A stretch of DNA of 64,000 bases from Alitta virens (GCA_932294295.1 OW028573.1:72021829-72085828), one strand, 5' to 3'; positions 14,666 to 26,492 are shown, counted from the first letter of the stretch. Translations and numbers: made by a program. Notes: generated by a model not told the origin, from the letters alone.

Positions 14666-14910
14666 AGTTAGTCACTCTAGTTTACCAAGAAAATACCAGG
14701 GTCATCTTGGACAAGTATATGGGGAATAGTTTCCACGGAAGCCTGACTGGAGTTGGTGCAGCAAGTTGTATTTCTTACAGTGTACCTCAACTTTTATATG
14801 AACTGCTCTATCAATGATCTTAGATAGTTATGACAGTACACTTATAGGTCCGTAATTGCCCACCTCCAGCTTATTGTTATTCTTATGAAGGGGGGTGATT
14901 ATTATTATTG
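14666..14910 (-). mobile_element. LINE reverse-transcriptase fragment
   Basis: The minus strand reads ITPLHKNNNKLEVGNY, GPISVLS, LSKIIDRAVH and LLHQLQSGFRGNYSP. These are the conserved RT fingers of jockey/CR1-type LINEs (compare 'NYRPISVL...LSKIIERAVH...QSGFR'). One stop interrupts it. It is distinct from the LINE at 8601-12234. Confidence 0.75.
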
Positions 14911-16353
14911 GTAATGAATATTGTCACAATTATTATGATTAATTTGAGAATTGAGGCTAATAAAAACATTTATAACACTTGGCTACAGCTTGAACTATGT
15001 GCATGTTGTACATATCGAAGTCAGGCTTTTGCTACTAAATGCCAAATTGTAATTACTATACTATAGAATGCACTATCAACTCCAACATACAAAGAAATAT
15101 GAATCTAATCCTATCACACACCATATTTCACACAAATTGGTATTTGTCAGAGCTATATGTAGCATACAAACACATTAAATTTCAATTGATCCTTTTGTAT
15201 ACTCAGTGACACTTATCATCCTCGCTAACCAAAATGTATCCTGATCTTTGAGGGCAAAATCATCCACTCTGTAGAAAAAACGGCTTGAACATATATAAGT
15301 TTTTATTGACATTTTCATTATCATCATTGATACATAGGGTAAACTTGCCATGAGTTGGACTCTGGAATGCTTCAAAATGTTTAGAAAGCTCATCTGTGGT
15401 TGGTTGGGAATGCAGCATAAATCCCAGGGGTATGAAGAGACAGGAAATTTTATTGGCTGTCACAATACCTGAATGTCCGACTCAAAAGTATTTTTCTAAG
15501 TAGTTGAAATCAGGAGGGAAATGAATAAGTCATTTTAACCATGATTCGGATGCCCTGTTTTATAGTCGGACACCAGTACTCCTTGAGTCGGACAGCAAAC
15601 CTTGTGTCGGACAAAAGCGAAATCCAAGCAGCTCAGAACTACAACTATAGGCCTAGGCCTAGGCCTTTTCTGTCATAAATTCTAATAAAGATGGGTTTGG
15701 CCAACCCACTGATATTTAATTTTACTGCAATATTTAAAATGTATGTATGTATGTAATATACTTAAGCTTATTCTTAATAGGATAATCATGACATGGGAGT
15801 TATATATTTTTTCTGGAATAGGCCTATCAGCTGACTAACATTGCTTCATCAGTTACCTGATGAACAATGTGATTAGGCCTAGGCCCTATAATGTTCTCAA
15901 GTTCAAAAAGGGAAAAAAATGCAATTGTATCAATAAAGATATATGTTGGTAGTGGTGAACTGCCCTGGTCAATATCATGAATAGGCCTATATATGGCTCA
16001 AATTAATTCAAAGGAACATGAATAGGCCTATATATGGCTCAAATTAATTCAAAGGAACAGGGTAATGAAACTGCCTAGGCCTAATTATTTTATAACTACT
16101 AGGCCTACATCAATGATGTAATGTGATTTTGAGATTGGAGAACACTAGTAATAGTTTTGGCCATGAAAATCTGGTTCAGATGCATTAAAATGATAATATT
16201 CCAAAATTAAGTAGAACAAAACCCAATGTGTGCTGTGGGATGTATCTGCATGTGTTAGTCTAGACAATGATACCATCAGCAATATGATTACATCAAAACT
16301 GCATGGAAAACATAGTAAATTGAAATCCATTTAATTAGGAAGTGTGTAACATT
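14911..16353. other. Repeat-rich gene-free stretch with GTCGGACA motifs and a broken frame
   Basis: Minus-strand frames at 15463-15175 look like one coding fragment split by a frameshift (HSQPTTDELSKHFEAFQSP, then ALKDQDTFWLARMIS); I do not recognise the family. GTCGGACA occurs at 15565, 15587 and 15606, inverted at 15474, and also at 14276. A 41-bp unit is duplicated at 15977-16017 and 16018-16058. AGGCCT palindromes are frequent. Confidence 0.5.
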
Positions 16354-16969
16354 TTAATGCACACATATGATAATATGTCCAGACCAACACACAAAATCAA
16401 ATTTCATATTTTTTTTATTAGGCTTCTTGTCACTTTTCTTCTTTTGCATATTGTTTTGCTTCTTTGTCCTCTCCTTCTCCTCTTTCTCTTTGTGTTTCTT
16501 TTTTATTTCTTCGTAATATTCGTCACTAGTAATGCAAAATGAACTTTTATATTGTCTCTTGGATTGCTTTTGGGTTTCCATGGTAGCCCTGGCTGGTGAA
16601 CAAGCTAAAAATAGAAAGTTGTCACATTTTATTGTTAAAAATATGCTCCACTGCGGATGTTAGTAAAACATACTTTAAAACTGAGATATTTTTTCGGCAT
16701 CAGCTGCCTGTTCAAAATTTAAACAAGCATCTATAGGCTTAGGTAAAAACATGCGCTCTTACTATGCAGATTTTAAAATGGATCCTATCATCAGTATATT
16801 CAGTAAAACCGGTTGCTACTATACAGCTGCTATATGAAGAAATCTAATATGCATAGGCCTAATGCATAAATTTTAGAAATCTCACCTGTTCCTGTAGTTG
16901 TGGGATCAGAGTCCATTCCTAAGAGACTGCTGAAGGTCTTAAATATATTATCTGATCTTCTTGGCACTG

Positions 16970-17325
16970 CAGGTGTATCTTGCAATGCAGGTGTATCTTG
17001 CAATGCAGATGTATCTTGCCATGCATGTGTATCTTGCAATGCAGATATCTTGCAATGCAGATGTATCTTGCAATGCAGGTGTATCTTGCAATGCAGGTGT
17101 ATCTTGTAATGCAGGTGTATCTTGCAATGCAGGTGTATCTTGCCATGCAGGTGTATCTTGCAATGCAGGTGTATCTTGCAATGCAGGTGTATCTTGTAAT
17201 GCAGGGGTATCTTGCAATGCAGATGTATCTTGTAATGCAGGGGTATCTTGTAATGCAGATGTATCTTGCAATGCAGGGGTATCTTGCAATGCAGATGTAT
17301 CTTGTAATGTATCTTGTAATGGCAG
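16970..17325. repeat. 18-bp coding minisatellite
   Basis: About twenty units of the type GCAGGTGTATCTTGCAAT. On the minus strand they encode LQDTPA/LQDTSA within exon 4 of the pogo-like gene. One unit near 17040-17056 is 16 bp and shifts the frame. There are no spacers, so this is not CRISPR. Confidence 0.95.
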
Positions 17326-17699
17326 AGTTGTCAGCACCCCAGATTCTGACAACATGACTTATATGCCACAGTCTGTGAAATCCATAGCTGCAATTACAAA
17401 GAGATCCTGTGTTACCAATTTACAATGATACTTGAGAAAATAGGCCTATTATGCCCTGACCGTATTTCATTCAAGCTGTACCTCCTAAGAAAGCTGTTAA
17501 CTTCCATGCAATTAAATATTCATCTTTATAGCATATAAAAGTTGCCCTGGACAATTTGGGATGAGGTAAAGCATGACAGACAGCTGATCTTTACAACTAC
17601 ATACATATAGCCTAAATTAAGGTAACCAAATGGCAAATGATGACATGCGATGTCACACTCACCCATTGAAGACAGATGATCAGTATCATCCAGATGATC

Positions 17700-18010
17700 T
17701 TCAACAGGAGATGAACAAGCTGTGAACTCTGGAGACATCGAAACTCCACTTGGACCTGGCTCTGGACCTTGAACAGGAGATAAACAAGCTGTGAACTCTG
17801 GAGAGAGTGAAACTCCACTTGGAAAAACTGGCTCTGGACCTTGAACAAAATATAAACAAGCTGTGAACTCTGGAGAGAGTGAAACTCCACTTGGACCTGG
17901 CTCTGGACCTTGAACAGGAGATGAACAAGCTGTGAACTCTGGAGAGAGTGAAACTCCACTTGGACCTGGCTCTAAACCTTGAACATAGATGAACAAGCTG
18001 TGAACTCTGG
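17700..18010. repeat. 69-bp coding tandem repeat
   Basis: GTGAACTCTGG recurs at 17722, 17791, 17863, 17932 and 18000, giving periods of 69, 72, 69 and 68 bp. On the minus strand each unit encodes a Pro/Ser-rich 23-residue repeat. The 68-bp unit carries the frameshift. Confidence 0.92.
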
Positions 18011-19557
18011 AGCTGGAGAGAGCAAAACTGAGGATGATCCTTGCGAAGAGAGCGATTCTGCAGCCAATATGTCCTCAACACGTCGTGCAAGCATTAAAGA
18101 TGGATTTTCCATACTTGACTGGTCTGTAAAATAATAAAATTTTTATTAACGTGCATATAAGATAAACTTATTGAAAATATTGAAATTGATGTATGAAATC
18201 CTGTGCTATAATGTACCTTCATTTGTCCTGTACAGCACTGAAGGCGCATATGCTTCATCTGGCACTGCAGAAGGATCCAGTGGCCAGATGCCACAAGACC
18301 TGAATCCGGACTTGATTGTTGCCTCCTTGGCAGCGGAATTACAGGCTTGGTTGAAAAGGGTCATGAAGTTGCAATTCTTTGGGATGGATCCAGTTGTCTT
18401 GATGAAGGAATCTATTGAAGAATTCCAGGTGCTCTTCAGAGCTTTGAAGAAAGATCTGCAAGGAAACATTCCCAGCATTTATTGAAATTAAATTTTAATG
18501 GACTTATTTCAGAATAAGAACAGTGAAAACAGTTTTACTAAAGGCTGTTTAAGGGTAGCTTTCCATGTACGCAATCGTACGTGCGATAAACGCGCGCAAT
18601 CGTCGTGGGCGTTTGCCACGAGGATCAAAACATTGAAATGTGAATTGTTCATTTCAATATAGGCGTTTTGCCACGCGGCAAAACGCCTATATCAGAGACA
18701 AATAATGTGGCAAAACGCACAAATCACTCTCTGAGCGATTTCAGAGATTTGACGTGCGGCGCCACCTCGCGGTAAAAACACACACATGGAAAGCTGGCCT
18801 AAATATCCAGTCATTAACACCAAAGCATATGATTAGCATTTAAGCATAATGATGGCTGTGTTTCAGGATAAAGGTTGTTGATTGTAGAATACAAAGAGAT
18901 AAATAACTAATTAATCATTATGGGGTTTTACATAAAAAAATTTGTATTGGCATTAAGATAACTGAGACTAAATGCAATTGTAGAAAGTGTGGAAAATAAA
19001 ATTTCTTAGGCTACAAACAATACCAAGTTCATGAAAATTAAAAACAAGAAAACCAAAGGAAATCAAGATTATTTAAAGCTGATTAATAACGGAACATGGA
19101 ACAAAATCCAAAGCAACTTGAATCAAACAAATCAACTGGTCACCGATCTAAAGGCTGTAGCCAGTTAGACGTATGGCTCGGCAACAGAAGAATGATGATG
19201 TGGTTTTCTCGTGCTTTAGTAATTAGTGGAAAACTGATGTGTGACGAATGACCATCCCAAATGAGCAATTGTGGCCGCTCTGGGCCTATTGCATCCAAAA
19301 ATTTGTGGAACCAAAGCATGGCTATTTCCTGGATGATACGACAAAGCAAACTAAATCACTCAATGGAAATTTTACACTAAGTAGCATCAATAAGGATTGG
19401 CCATAGCATTAACTATCACAACAAACATCAATGCTCATCAAAGGGCCCTGAGTATATCCAGTTAGCTATTCCCTAGTCTCAATGGTTCAGATGTTTAAAG
19501 CTATACCTTCTCAGCTTGCCAAATCTGCCAAAGATGATAACGTATTGCCAACATAAT

Positions 19558-19629
19558 GTCTCTGTCTATCCTAATTAGCCCAACTGGTGCAGAAATACAG
19601 GACGTAAAGCCCTAATTACACACACACAC
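19558..19629 (+). mobile_element. SINE copy 7, 3' end only
   Basis: The last 72 bases of the SINE (CCTAATTAGCCCAACTGG onward, CACA tail). The perfect 14-bp target duplication ATTGCCAACATAAT lies at 19544-19557 and 19630-19643. Confidence 0.93.
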
Positions 19630-19998
19630 ATTGCCAACATAATAGCACTCTTTATTTTGATTTGTCCTTCTTTGCACTTGTATGGATAGAACATAGGTGG
19701 TCAAAAACCTTGGCCTTTTATAGAGTTTTTATACAGGGCTGTTTTGCAGTATGGGATAAATGTGTTGACTATTTCGCGTTATTCTACTCGTTATATTAGA
19801 ACCCTATAAGAATATGCTATGGAAGATTGTTGGCAGCATTCCTTTCACAAACTTATGTATAGAAAAGAGCAACCTGTTGAACAAAAATTTTAGAAATTTA
19901 ATTATAAAGTCCTAATTCCTTAAATAATGGTGCACTACTAGCCCGAAGAGGTGATGATGTTATGATTTGAACCATTATTATTTGTTAAGTCCAATAAG

Positions 19999-21223
19999 TT
20001 AGATAATGATACATAATACAGTAATAGATATGGTTTGTGGAGACGCTACACAAAATTCATGTTTATTTTTAGGCTTTAGTATGGACCTTTGCTTAGATAC
20101 CAGGTCTACTGCCACGGAGAACACCCTCTCCGAAGGGACTGAAGTAAGCCAGTCTGGCAATAGTGGGGAAATCCTGCCTTTTCTCATGCCACTAGCTGAA
20201 CGGTTCACCTGTAATTAAAGGTCAAAATTACTGACAATCTGTAGCATCTCGGAAAATCTCAAACTTATACTGCACTAATGACTGAATCTTTTTATTTTGA
20301 AACTTCTTCCTTAATTTTGGCATTTTAATTCCACCATCTCCATCAAAAGGCATTAAATTTATTTGGTCAAATTTACATCCATCATGGTCAAAGTAGCCAA
20401 TTTGTAGGGTTGTTCAATTGTCAATCCTTGCCATAACATATCACATTTAACAAAAAATAATAAGAGACAAACTTACAGGGGAGGTCTTCTTGTGGCTGTT
20501 CTAAATAGCGCTTAATTTTTTCCCCCTCTGTCAACATCCTCAGTTCTTCTGTCGACTGCCATTGGTCAGCTTCCTTGTTACTTCCTCGCTGCAGTTCGTC
20601 CCATGATGATTTCCTTTTTCTTTGGGGATGGAGAATCACGAGCAACTACCTCATTCGGAAAAAAAACAATAAAACTGTTACAGAAATACTGACCTCTGAA
20701 CTTGTATAGGTCTTCGTCAAATTCTATAAATGAAGGCGTGTACCATAAATCGAGGCGGGGACCTAGCTCAGAGGTAGCGCTCTGGGCTTCTAACCGCTGG
20801 GTCCCGGGTTCGATTCCCGGTCGAGCCTAAGTTGGATGGCTGTTTCATCCTTCGTCTCATTGCCATGGTCTCTGTCTGTCCTAATTAGCCCAACTGGTGC
20901 AGAAATACAGGACGTAAAGCCCTAATCACCACCCACCCACGTGTACCATAAATCACTTCCCCCTTGAGCATTACATGTATGCTGTGTCTAGCTTCATCAT
21001 CCAAGTGGGTGAGTTTCAGAATTCTAGGATCGAGGACAGTAGCGAGCCCAATTTCATCATGGCAAACATTGTCATACCTCCTAATTTCTACTTTTATGGG
21101 CAAATCATTTTCCTGTTGACTATAGACTTGGATAAGACAGACCAGGATGGGTCAGATAAGAGACATGAGCGGTGAGCATGCCCTGCACAAGGCTACCGTA
21201 GCCACCTGCATGGGCTTCAGAAC
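19999..21223 (-). pseudogene. hAT-family transposase fragment with spliced exons
   Basis: Minus-strand exons are about 21223-20694, 20643-20477 and 20208-19999. Exon 1 has VLKPMQVATVAL and GLATVLDPRILKLTHLDDEA. Exon 2 is a charged linker (KRKSSWDELQRGS). Exon 3 carries the hAT C-terminal dimerisation signature (LPDWLTSVPSERVFSVA, SKQRSILKP). Borders fit splice sites (acceptor CCTTTCAG before 21223, donor GTCAGT after 20694, donor GTAAGT after 20477, acceptor ATTACAG before 20208). A SINE with its target duplication breaks exon 1, and there are stops, so it is non-functional. The N-terminal BED/DDE part is absent. A host ZBED-like origin is less likely. Confidence 0.8.
20752..20939 (+). mobile_element. 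SINE copy 8 inside hAT exon
   Basis: Full-length SINE. The 15-bp target duplication CGTGTACCATAAATC lies at 20737-20751 and 20940-20954. The hAT reading frame continues on both sides (GEVIYGT, then PSFIEFDEDLYKF). Confidence 0.95.
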
Positions 21224-21672
21224 CTGAAAGGAAAAATTCTATCTTTTCAAACAAGTGCATTTCAAACAGTAAAACAGTTTAGTTTAGTTAAGATTACTGG
21301 ACGCGGGACATAATCCTACATATCCAGCTTACGAAGTAGTGGTGGCGGTGTGGTGCATTTTGTGATGATGAATATGTAAAATTTTTACATTTGTGAGAAA
21401 GATATATACATATACACACACACACACCATGGATTCCATCGTGACGGAATGACAAAAAAAAGGGCAAATTTCATAAAAAGGGTCTTGCCATCCCTGCATC
21501 GTATGCATTTTGCCAGTTTAAACTCTTATTCAATTCAGATTATAGTCAAATGAATCAATTTATTCCAACAAAATTAATGTGCACTTATATTTATTATAAT
21601 AAAAAAAAATCATTTTATTATTGTGACGGAATGACGCAATGTCAACATCGCTTTCTGGCTTGTGATTTGTAT

Positions 21673-21724
21673 AGCCAAATTCTGTGAAGTGGTAATGAAG
21701 CCAAATTCTGTGAAGTGGTAATGA
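21673..21724. repeat. 26-bp direct duplication
   Basis: AGCCAAATTCTGTGAAGTGG and TAATGA occur twice in a row at 21673-21698 and 21699-21724, inside the left flank of the candidate transposon. Confidence 0.95.
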
Positions 21725-22352
21725 TTCACCAAATTTTGAATAATAAATATAGATATACACATCAAACATCAGTGTTTGGTATCTGACAATGCAGAATTAT
21801 CACATTGACTTTAACCTGGTGTGTCGTAATAAGTTGTGTGACGGAATGACAGGTGTTGTGACGGAATGACCAGTGCGAGATAATAAGTCAAGGAATATTG
21901 CAGGTATAGTTTATGTTCAACTTTATTGCCTTTCATTTGCTTTGTTGTGACATTTTAAAAACTTTTTTTTTGGCAATCACCAACACAACACATTCAGCAC
22001 ATCATTATATTCAGAAATCAACAAGAATGCGTTTGTACACATAGAATAGAGGAAATTTATATAATTATAATTGTCTCTGAGTTAGTAATTTAAAGTGAAT
22101 CATCTCTCTCTCATTCTAGATGCTAGATAGGTGCAAAATGTACATATCAAATCATTTTGTTCACATTTTTAGTAAAAAAAAAATTGCCCAATATAATTTT
22201 CTGAGTCCAACCCAATTGGTAGATGCATTTTCAGTAAGAAAATATGTGAACTAAATACCTTACATACTGGGAATAATAATTATTAAAGGCCTACAAAGCC
22301 TCAGTCACAAAATTTACAAATAAATGTATTGCCAAGGGCAGATGAGCAGGAG

Positions 22353-24982
22353 TCATGGGCCCATTTGCTGCAAGATTGACACTGAACCCAGCCCTTGGTG
22401 GATCTTGAGTAGGGTTCTTGACAATATAGACAGTGTGTCATCAGTGGATACAGTTTTTTGTCTCTTTGTGTTTTTTGTTTGTCCTATTTTGGCTGGCTTG
22501 CATTTGACTCTTGTACGTCTCTGTCTAACGGGCAGCCCGCAAGCTTCTGCAAGTACTTCTGCCATATGTCTTTGTCCTGTCATGTCATCCCCCTGTCCTG
22601 TCATGTCATTAGTCGGTCCTGTCTCGTCATCCCCCTGTCCTGTCACGTTAGCAGTCGGTCCTGTCTCATCATCCCCCTGTCTTGTCATGTCATCCCCCTG
22701 TTCTGTCACATCAGCAGTCAGTCCTGTCTCGTCATCCCCCTGTCCTGTCTTGTCATCCCCCTGTCCTATCATGTCAGCAGTCGGTCCTGTCACGTCATCC
22801 TCCTGTCTCGTCACATCAGCAGTCGGTCCTGTCATGTCATCCCCCTCTCCTGCAACATCAGCAGGAGGTCCTGTTGTCCCATCTATATCATCACAAATTT
22901 CTGGAAGGTCAATTACCTGGGATCTGTAAGGTGCACTGCCATTGTAGTATCTGAGGAACACTTTGTCTGATTGACATGTGATATTGTGTGTATTTGATAT
23001 ACCAGGCAATATCGGCATATTAGCCCAAAGGTTCACCAGACCCATATTTGTACAAGCATTCATTATTTGTGTGTCAGTCATTACTGACACTTTAATTTTT
23101 TCATTGCAACAACGAACTGCATTGGCAAATTCGTCGGCATTCTGCACGATGGCTTTCCTGGCAAGCACTTGTCTGTGGACCAGGGCCTTGACTCTGCCTC
23201 CAAGGGCATCATTGGGTCCTTTTCCATGGGCAGTGGCAAAGTACGCCCAGGACAAGGAAACCTCATGCATTTGTGGCATTCTTGCTAATAGCAGAGCCAC
23301 ATACCGATTTTTGTATTGGCTTGATGGTCCATCTGTCCACACTTTCAAGGTGTGCACTCTAAGAGACTTAGCATATGAAACCACTTCATTTGTAAATGCT
23401 GAAACACTGTGCTTGTCGTGGACCAGCGAGTCAGACAAGAATATCCAAGATTTGACTTCTCCTCTGTAGTATGTCATGATGGTGTACACTGTGACTTGGC
23501 GTTGGTGCCAGTGCGCCGACTGGATTTCATCCTGAAACGATCATGGACGCTTATTATTGCTGATAAAACTGAGCAGGCTGAAGTTATTACGAAAGTTGCG
23601 CAATAAGATCAATAACTAAATTAAATATCTGTTGATGTACTCGATCAAACTACCATGATTCAATGTTGTATATATATGACAAACACATCAGGCGCATTGG
23701 TTGTTGAAGAGATAGAATAGTCTCTAACTACTTCAGAATCAGGCAAACATTGATGAGATATTATAAATCTCAATATTAAATCTATAAACACATTTTGAAC
23801 TTATTTCATATAATATTATCTAGATGAAATTGTACCTGATGGACAGCTGTATAATTCTCAGCGAAGTCCATTTGGACCATCATTGTATCACTCCAGCTGC
23901 ATAGCTTCAGCTTTGTCTTGAACATATGCATTTGATTGTTTTTCTTTAATTTGCAAATGCCAAAGGAAGGCAGGAAGTTTGCTTTTCAGGACATGCAACA
24001 ACTCCTCAACTGTACCATGCTTCGATTCCTTCACCATGAAGCCATTATCGCCACGTTGCCAACTGTACCATTTCACATTTCTTTGAAAGATATCATCAGG
24101 AATAAGTTCTCTGCATTTTTTCATCAATAGTTGGCCTTCTGAGCAATTCTGGCAATTCTCAGACATACATTCATCCCTAGGATTTGTGAGGTCTTGTTCA
24201 CAAATGCAAAGCTGAAGAAATTCCTGGCGTTTGTACATTGGTAGTTCTGTTTCTCTGTGTAGAGCGTCCATGATCAAGATTATGTTCTCGTGATATATAC
24301 AACCACAAACGTTTCGGGGGGTTTTCCCGGTCAGAAGGACTTCAGTGGGCCTGAGCTCAGTAAATTTAGACTTGCCCACGATTATGTCTGGATAGTCCCT
24401 TTTGAAAGTTTCAAATTGTTCATCTAATGTCATGACCAAAATTTCCTTTTGTCTTTTCACTTTTCCATTCTCCGTCCGGACTACAACAACATCCGCCTTC
24501 CCAGGCATTGTGCAGGCCTGAAGGTGGTAGTACTCTTCAACAATTTGCTTTGTTTCTAGTGGTAAACCAGGATTGCCCGTTTTCTGCCTCTCAGTATTAT
24601 CATCAACAATCCCAAGGACATCTTTTGTGAGACAGCGCACCACAGCTGCCCTCTTTCTTGGTGACTTTGGAAGAGCATTGATGGCTTTTTTTTTCGCTTT
24701 GCCAAGTGACTGTCTCGTTTTGAAAGGCTCAGTTTCTAGCACAGCTTGGGGATGCTCTGCCTCTAAATTTGCTTGCCTGGTTAAATTACTCTTCTGCAAT
24801 CTGTACTTTCTTGTAGCTTTTAGTTCTCGTTCATTTAACTTGTTCTTCTGACATTTGGAAAGACTTTCCCTTTTTTCATTTTTCCTTTGTCTTTCGCTTG
24901 CTAAGTAAGCTGCATATTCAACTGGATCTTCTTTTAGTCTTTTTCTTCTTTCCTGCTGTCTCTCTTTGGCTGTCTTTGCCAT
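22353..24982 (-). CDS. Two-exon candidate transposase of unassigned family, one frameshift
   Basis: Exon A is 24982-23836 (ATG at 24982). Exon B is 23531-22353 and starts DEIQSAHWHQRQVTVYT. The total is about 774 codons. Exon A begins with an Arg/Lys/Glu-rich helix (MAKTAKERQQERRKRLKEDP), followed by a Cys-rich stretch (CGCIYHEN, LCICEQD, CMSENCQNC). The likely catalytic core spans the intron: MVQMDFAENY at the end of exon A, KVWTDGPSSQYKNRY and TAHGKGPNDALGG in exon B. The three Asp could form an RNase H-fold DDD/E triad. The C-terminus has degenerate Thr-Gly-rich repeats (TGPTADVTGQGDD) and a basic end. One extra base between 23885 and 23905 ends the first frame at a TGA; exon lengths fit only if it is discounted. 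I recall similar uncharacterised proteins in other invertebrates but no superfamily name. Confidence 0.72.
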
Positions 24983-25897
24983 ATTTCAGTTGCAGTGAGT
25001 TATGGCACCTGATGAAATGAAAAAAGGTAATTAGACATACATACTTCCAAGTCAATTGTCATTCTGTCACTACTGTCATTCCGTCACAATCTATTTGTCA
25101 TTCCGTCACAGGCTAATAAATACTGTGCAGTGTCATATTATCTAAATCTGGCAATATAATATTTTTCCTTTCATTAATAAATCACAGCAATTCATGTATA
25201 CACTTCTATTGCAAGTACTGTGAGGTTTTGAAAAAATTAAAAAGCAAGAAAAATGTGACGGAATGACAACAATGGAAAATTTTCAACTTTAAACTATTAC
25301 TTTAACTGCACTTTTCGGGGAAGATAAGCACATAGTTGTGAAGTGACTTTATTTCTTCTGATTTGTTAATTCCATGTCCTTTAAAATGACATATGACATG
25401 TAAGTAATAACAAAATACTCACCCCTTGACTCCAGTCAATATTCCAGGAAAACCACTTCCAAGAAAGATGGCTGCAGTGGCACGTGCCAGAGTGACATCA
25501 TAACTCCAGAGCCTAACTCCTTCACTGGAGAGCATATATTTTGGCGCCAAAATGGTTAATTCATGCAATTAAGACTTTATATTATGATATTCAGGGGTTA
25601 CAGACTACTTTGTGCTATATTTGGAATTTAGCTCAGAAGTTGACATGTTCGTGGAATTCATGACACACATTATACTGTATACATATTTACAGTCTTGATG
25701 AGAATGACTAGCTATTGGCCGCAAGTGCTGCCTCATCTTGTGTCATTGGCTGCAAGTGCTGCCCCCGTTCCCTGATGTCATACAAAAACAAATAATTTAA
25801 ATGAGATAATTTAGGCCGCAAGTTCTCACTATAAATTCTAATACTGAAATAGTTTAGGTGTCGGAGATGCAAGACCTGCTTATTATACTGAAATGTA

Positions 25898-26490
25898 TTA
25901 TGTGTTAATGACACATTTTATTGGATGCTCAGTCCAATATTTATCCAGCCTGTTCAAGTCTTGAACATATTTATCTATGTGGTTGGACAGCACGGCATGG
26001 TTTGGGAGACTGTTCCATTCCTTGACAATCATATGTCTAAAGTATTTTTGAAGGTTGAGACGTATTCCACCTTCCTCATACAGATTTAGATCGTTCCCTC
26101 GTCTTCCTGATGTGTTCCTTGATAGGTCTAGACTGACTTGGCTGTCGTATAATCCTGTCATGATTTTAAAGGTCTCAATCATGTCTCCTCTTTGACACCT
26201 AAAGGCTAATGTTGGGAGGTTTAGATCCTTTAGCCTTTCCGGGTATGTTTTATCCTTTAGTACATTTAATTGTTTTGTGGCTCTTCTTTGCACTGCTTCC
26301 AATCTTTTGATGTCTTGTTGTCAGGGGGCTCCTGATGGTTTGGCCATATTCAAGGTGGCTTCTGGATGTATATAATAATAGCATGTAGCAGTAGTCATTG
26401 CTTTTTAAACATGCCCGGAAAAAAATTGATGCTCTAGGAGAATTGAAGCAGAAAAGAGCAATAAAACAAGGAATACTTATTGGAGACGTC
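25898..26490 (-). mobile_element. LINE ORF2 C-terminal fragment (CR1/Rex1-like)
   Basis: The minus strand reads SHLEYGQTI, then EAVQRRATKQLNVLKD, YPERLKDLNLPTLAFRCQRG and EWNSLPNHAVLSNHIDKY. This is the conserved C-terminal domain after the RT of CR1/Rex-type LINEs. A frameshift near 26300 separates the two frames. The rest of the RT is missing. Sequence to about 25700 may be its 3' UTR. Confidence 0.85.
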
Positions 26491-26492
26491 AA

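Larger units (their letters stand above)
16354..19328 (-). pseudogene. Spliced pogo/CENP-B-family transposase-derived gene, 3' exons
   Basis: Five exons with GT/AG borders join on the minus strand: 19328-19144, 18455-18217, 18123-17663, 17345-16886 and 16604-16354 (stop TAA). Exon 1 holds a DDE segment (GPERPQLLIWDGHSSH, ending LQPLDR). Exon 2 holds the family's C-terminal block (SGFRSCGIWPLDPSAVP). Exons 3 and 4 are low-complexity: 69-bp repeats (GPEPGPSGVSLSPEFTACSS type) and 18-bp repeats (LQDTPA). Exon 5 is a Lys/Glu-rich coiled-coil-like tail. Exon 3 lacks one base in its first coding repeat and exon 4 lacks two bases in one unit. Splice phases agree at every junction only if those bases are counted, so the gene was intact recently. 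N-terminal exons were not found upstream. Confidence 0.75.
21441..25267. mobile_element. Candidate DNA transposon with GTGACGGAATGAC subterminal repeats
   Basis: The 13-mer GTGACGGAATGAC lies at 21441, 21623, 21838 and 21858, all on the plus strand, on the left of a two-exon minus-strand gene. Its reverse complement lies at 25058 (one mismatch), 25075 and 25097 on the right, and one further plus-strand copy is at 25255. I found none elsewhere in the window. Mirrored short motifs near both ends, with a single gene between, are what transposase-binding subterminal repeats look like. I could not find exact terminal inverted repeats or a target duplication, so the outer borders are approximate. 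Confidence 0.6.

Noticed and set aside
16970..17325. Regular short repeats resembling a CRISPR array
   Set aside because: Units are contiguous 18-mers without spacers, code a peptide repeat in a spliced gene and lie in an animal genome.
22458..22970. 170-codon plus-strand frame of Ser/Cys/His/Val repeats
   Set aside because: Antisense shadow of the repeat-rich end of the candidate transposase gene.
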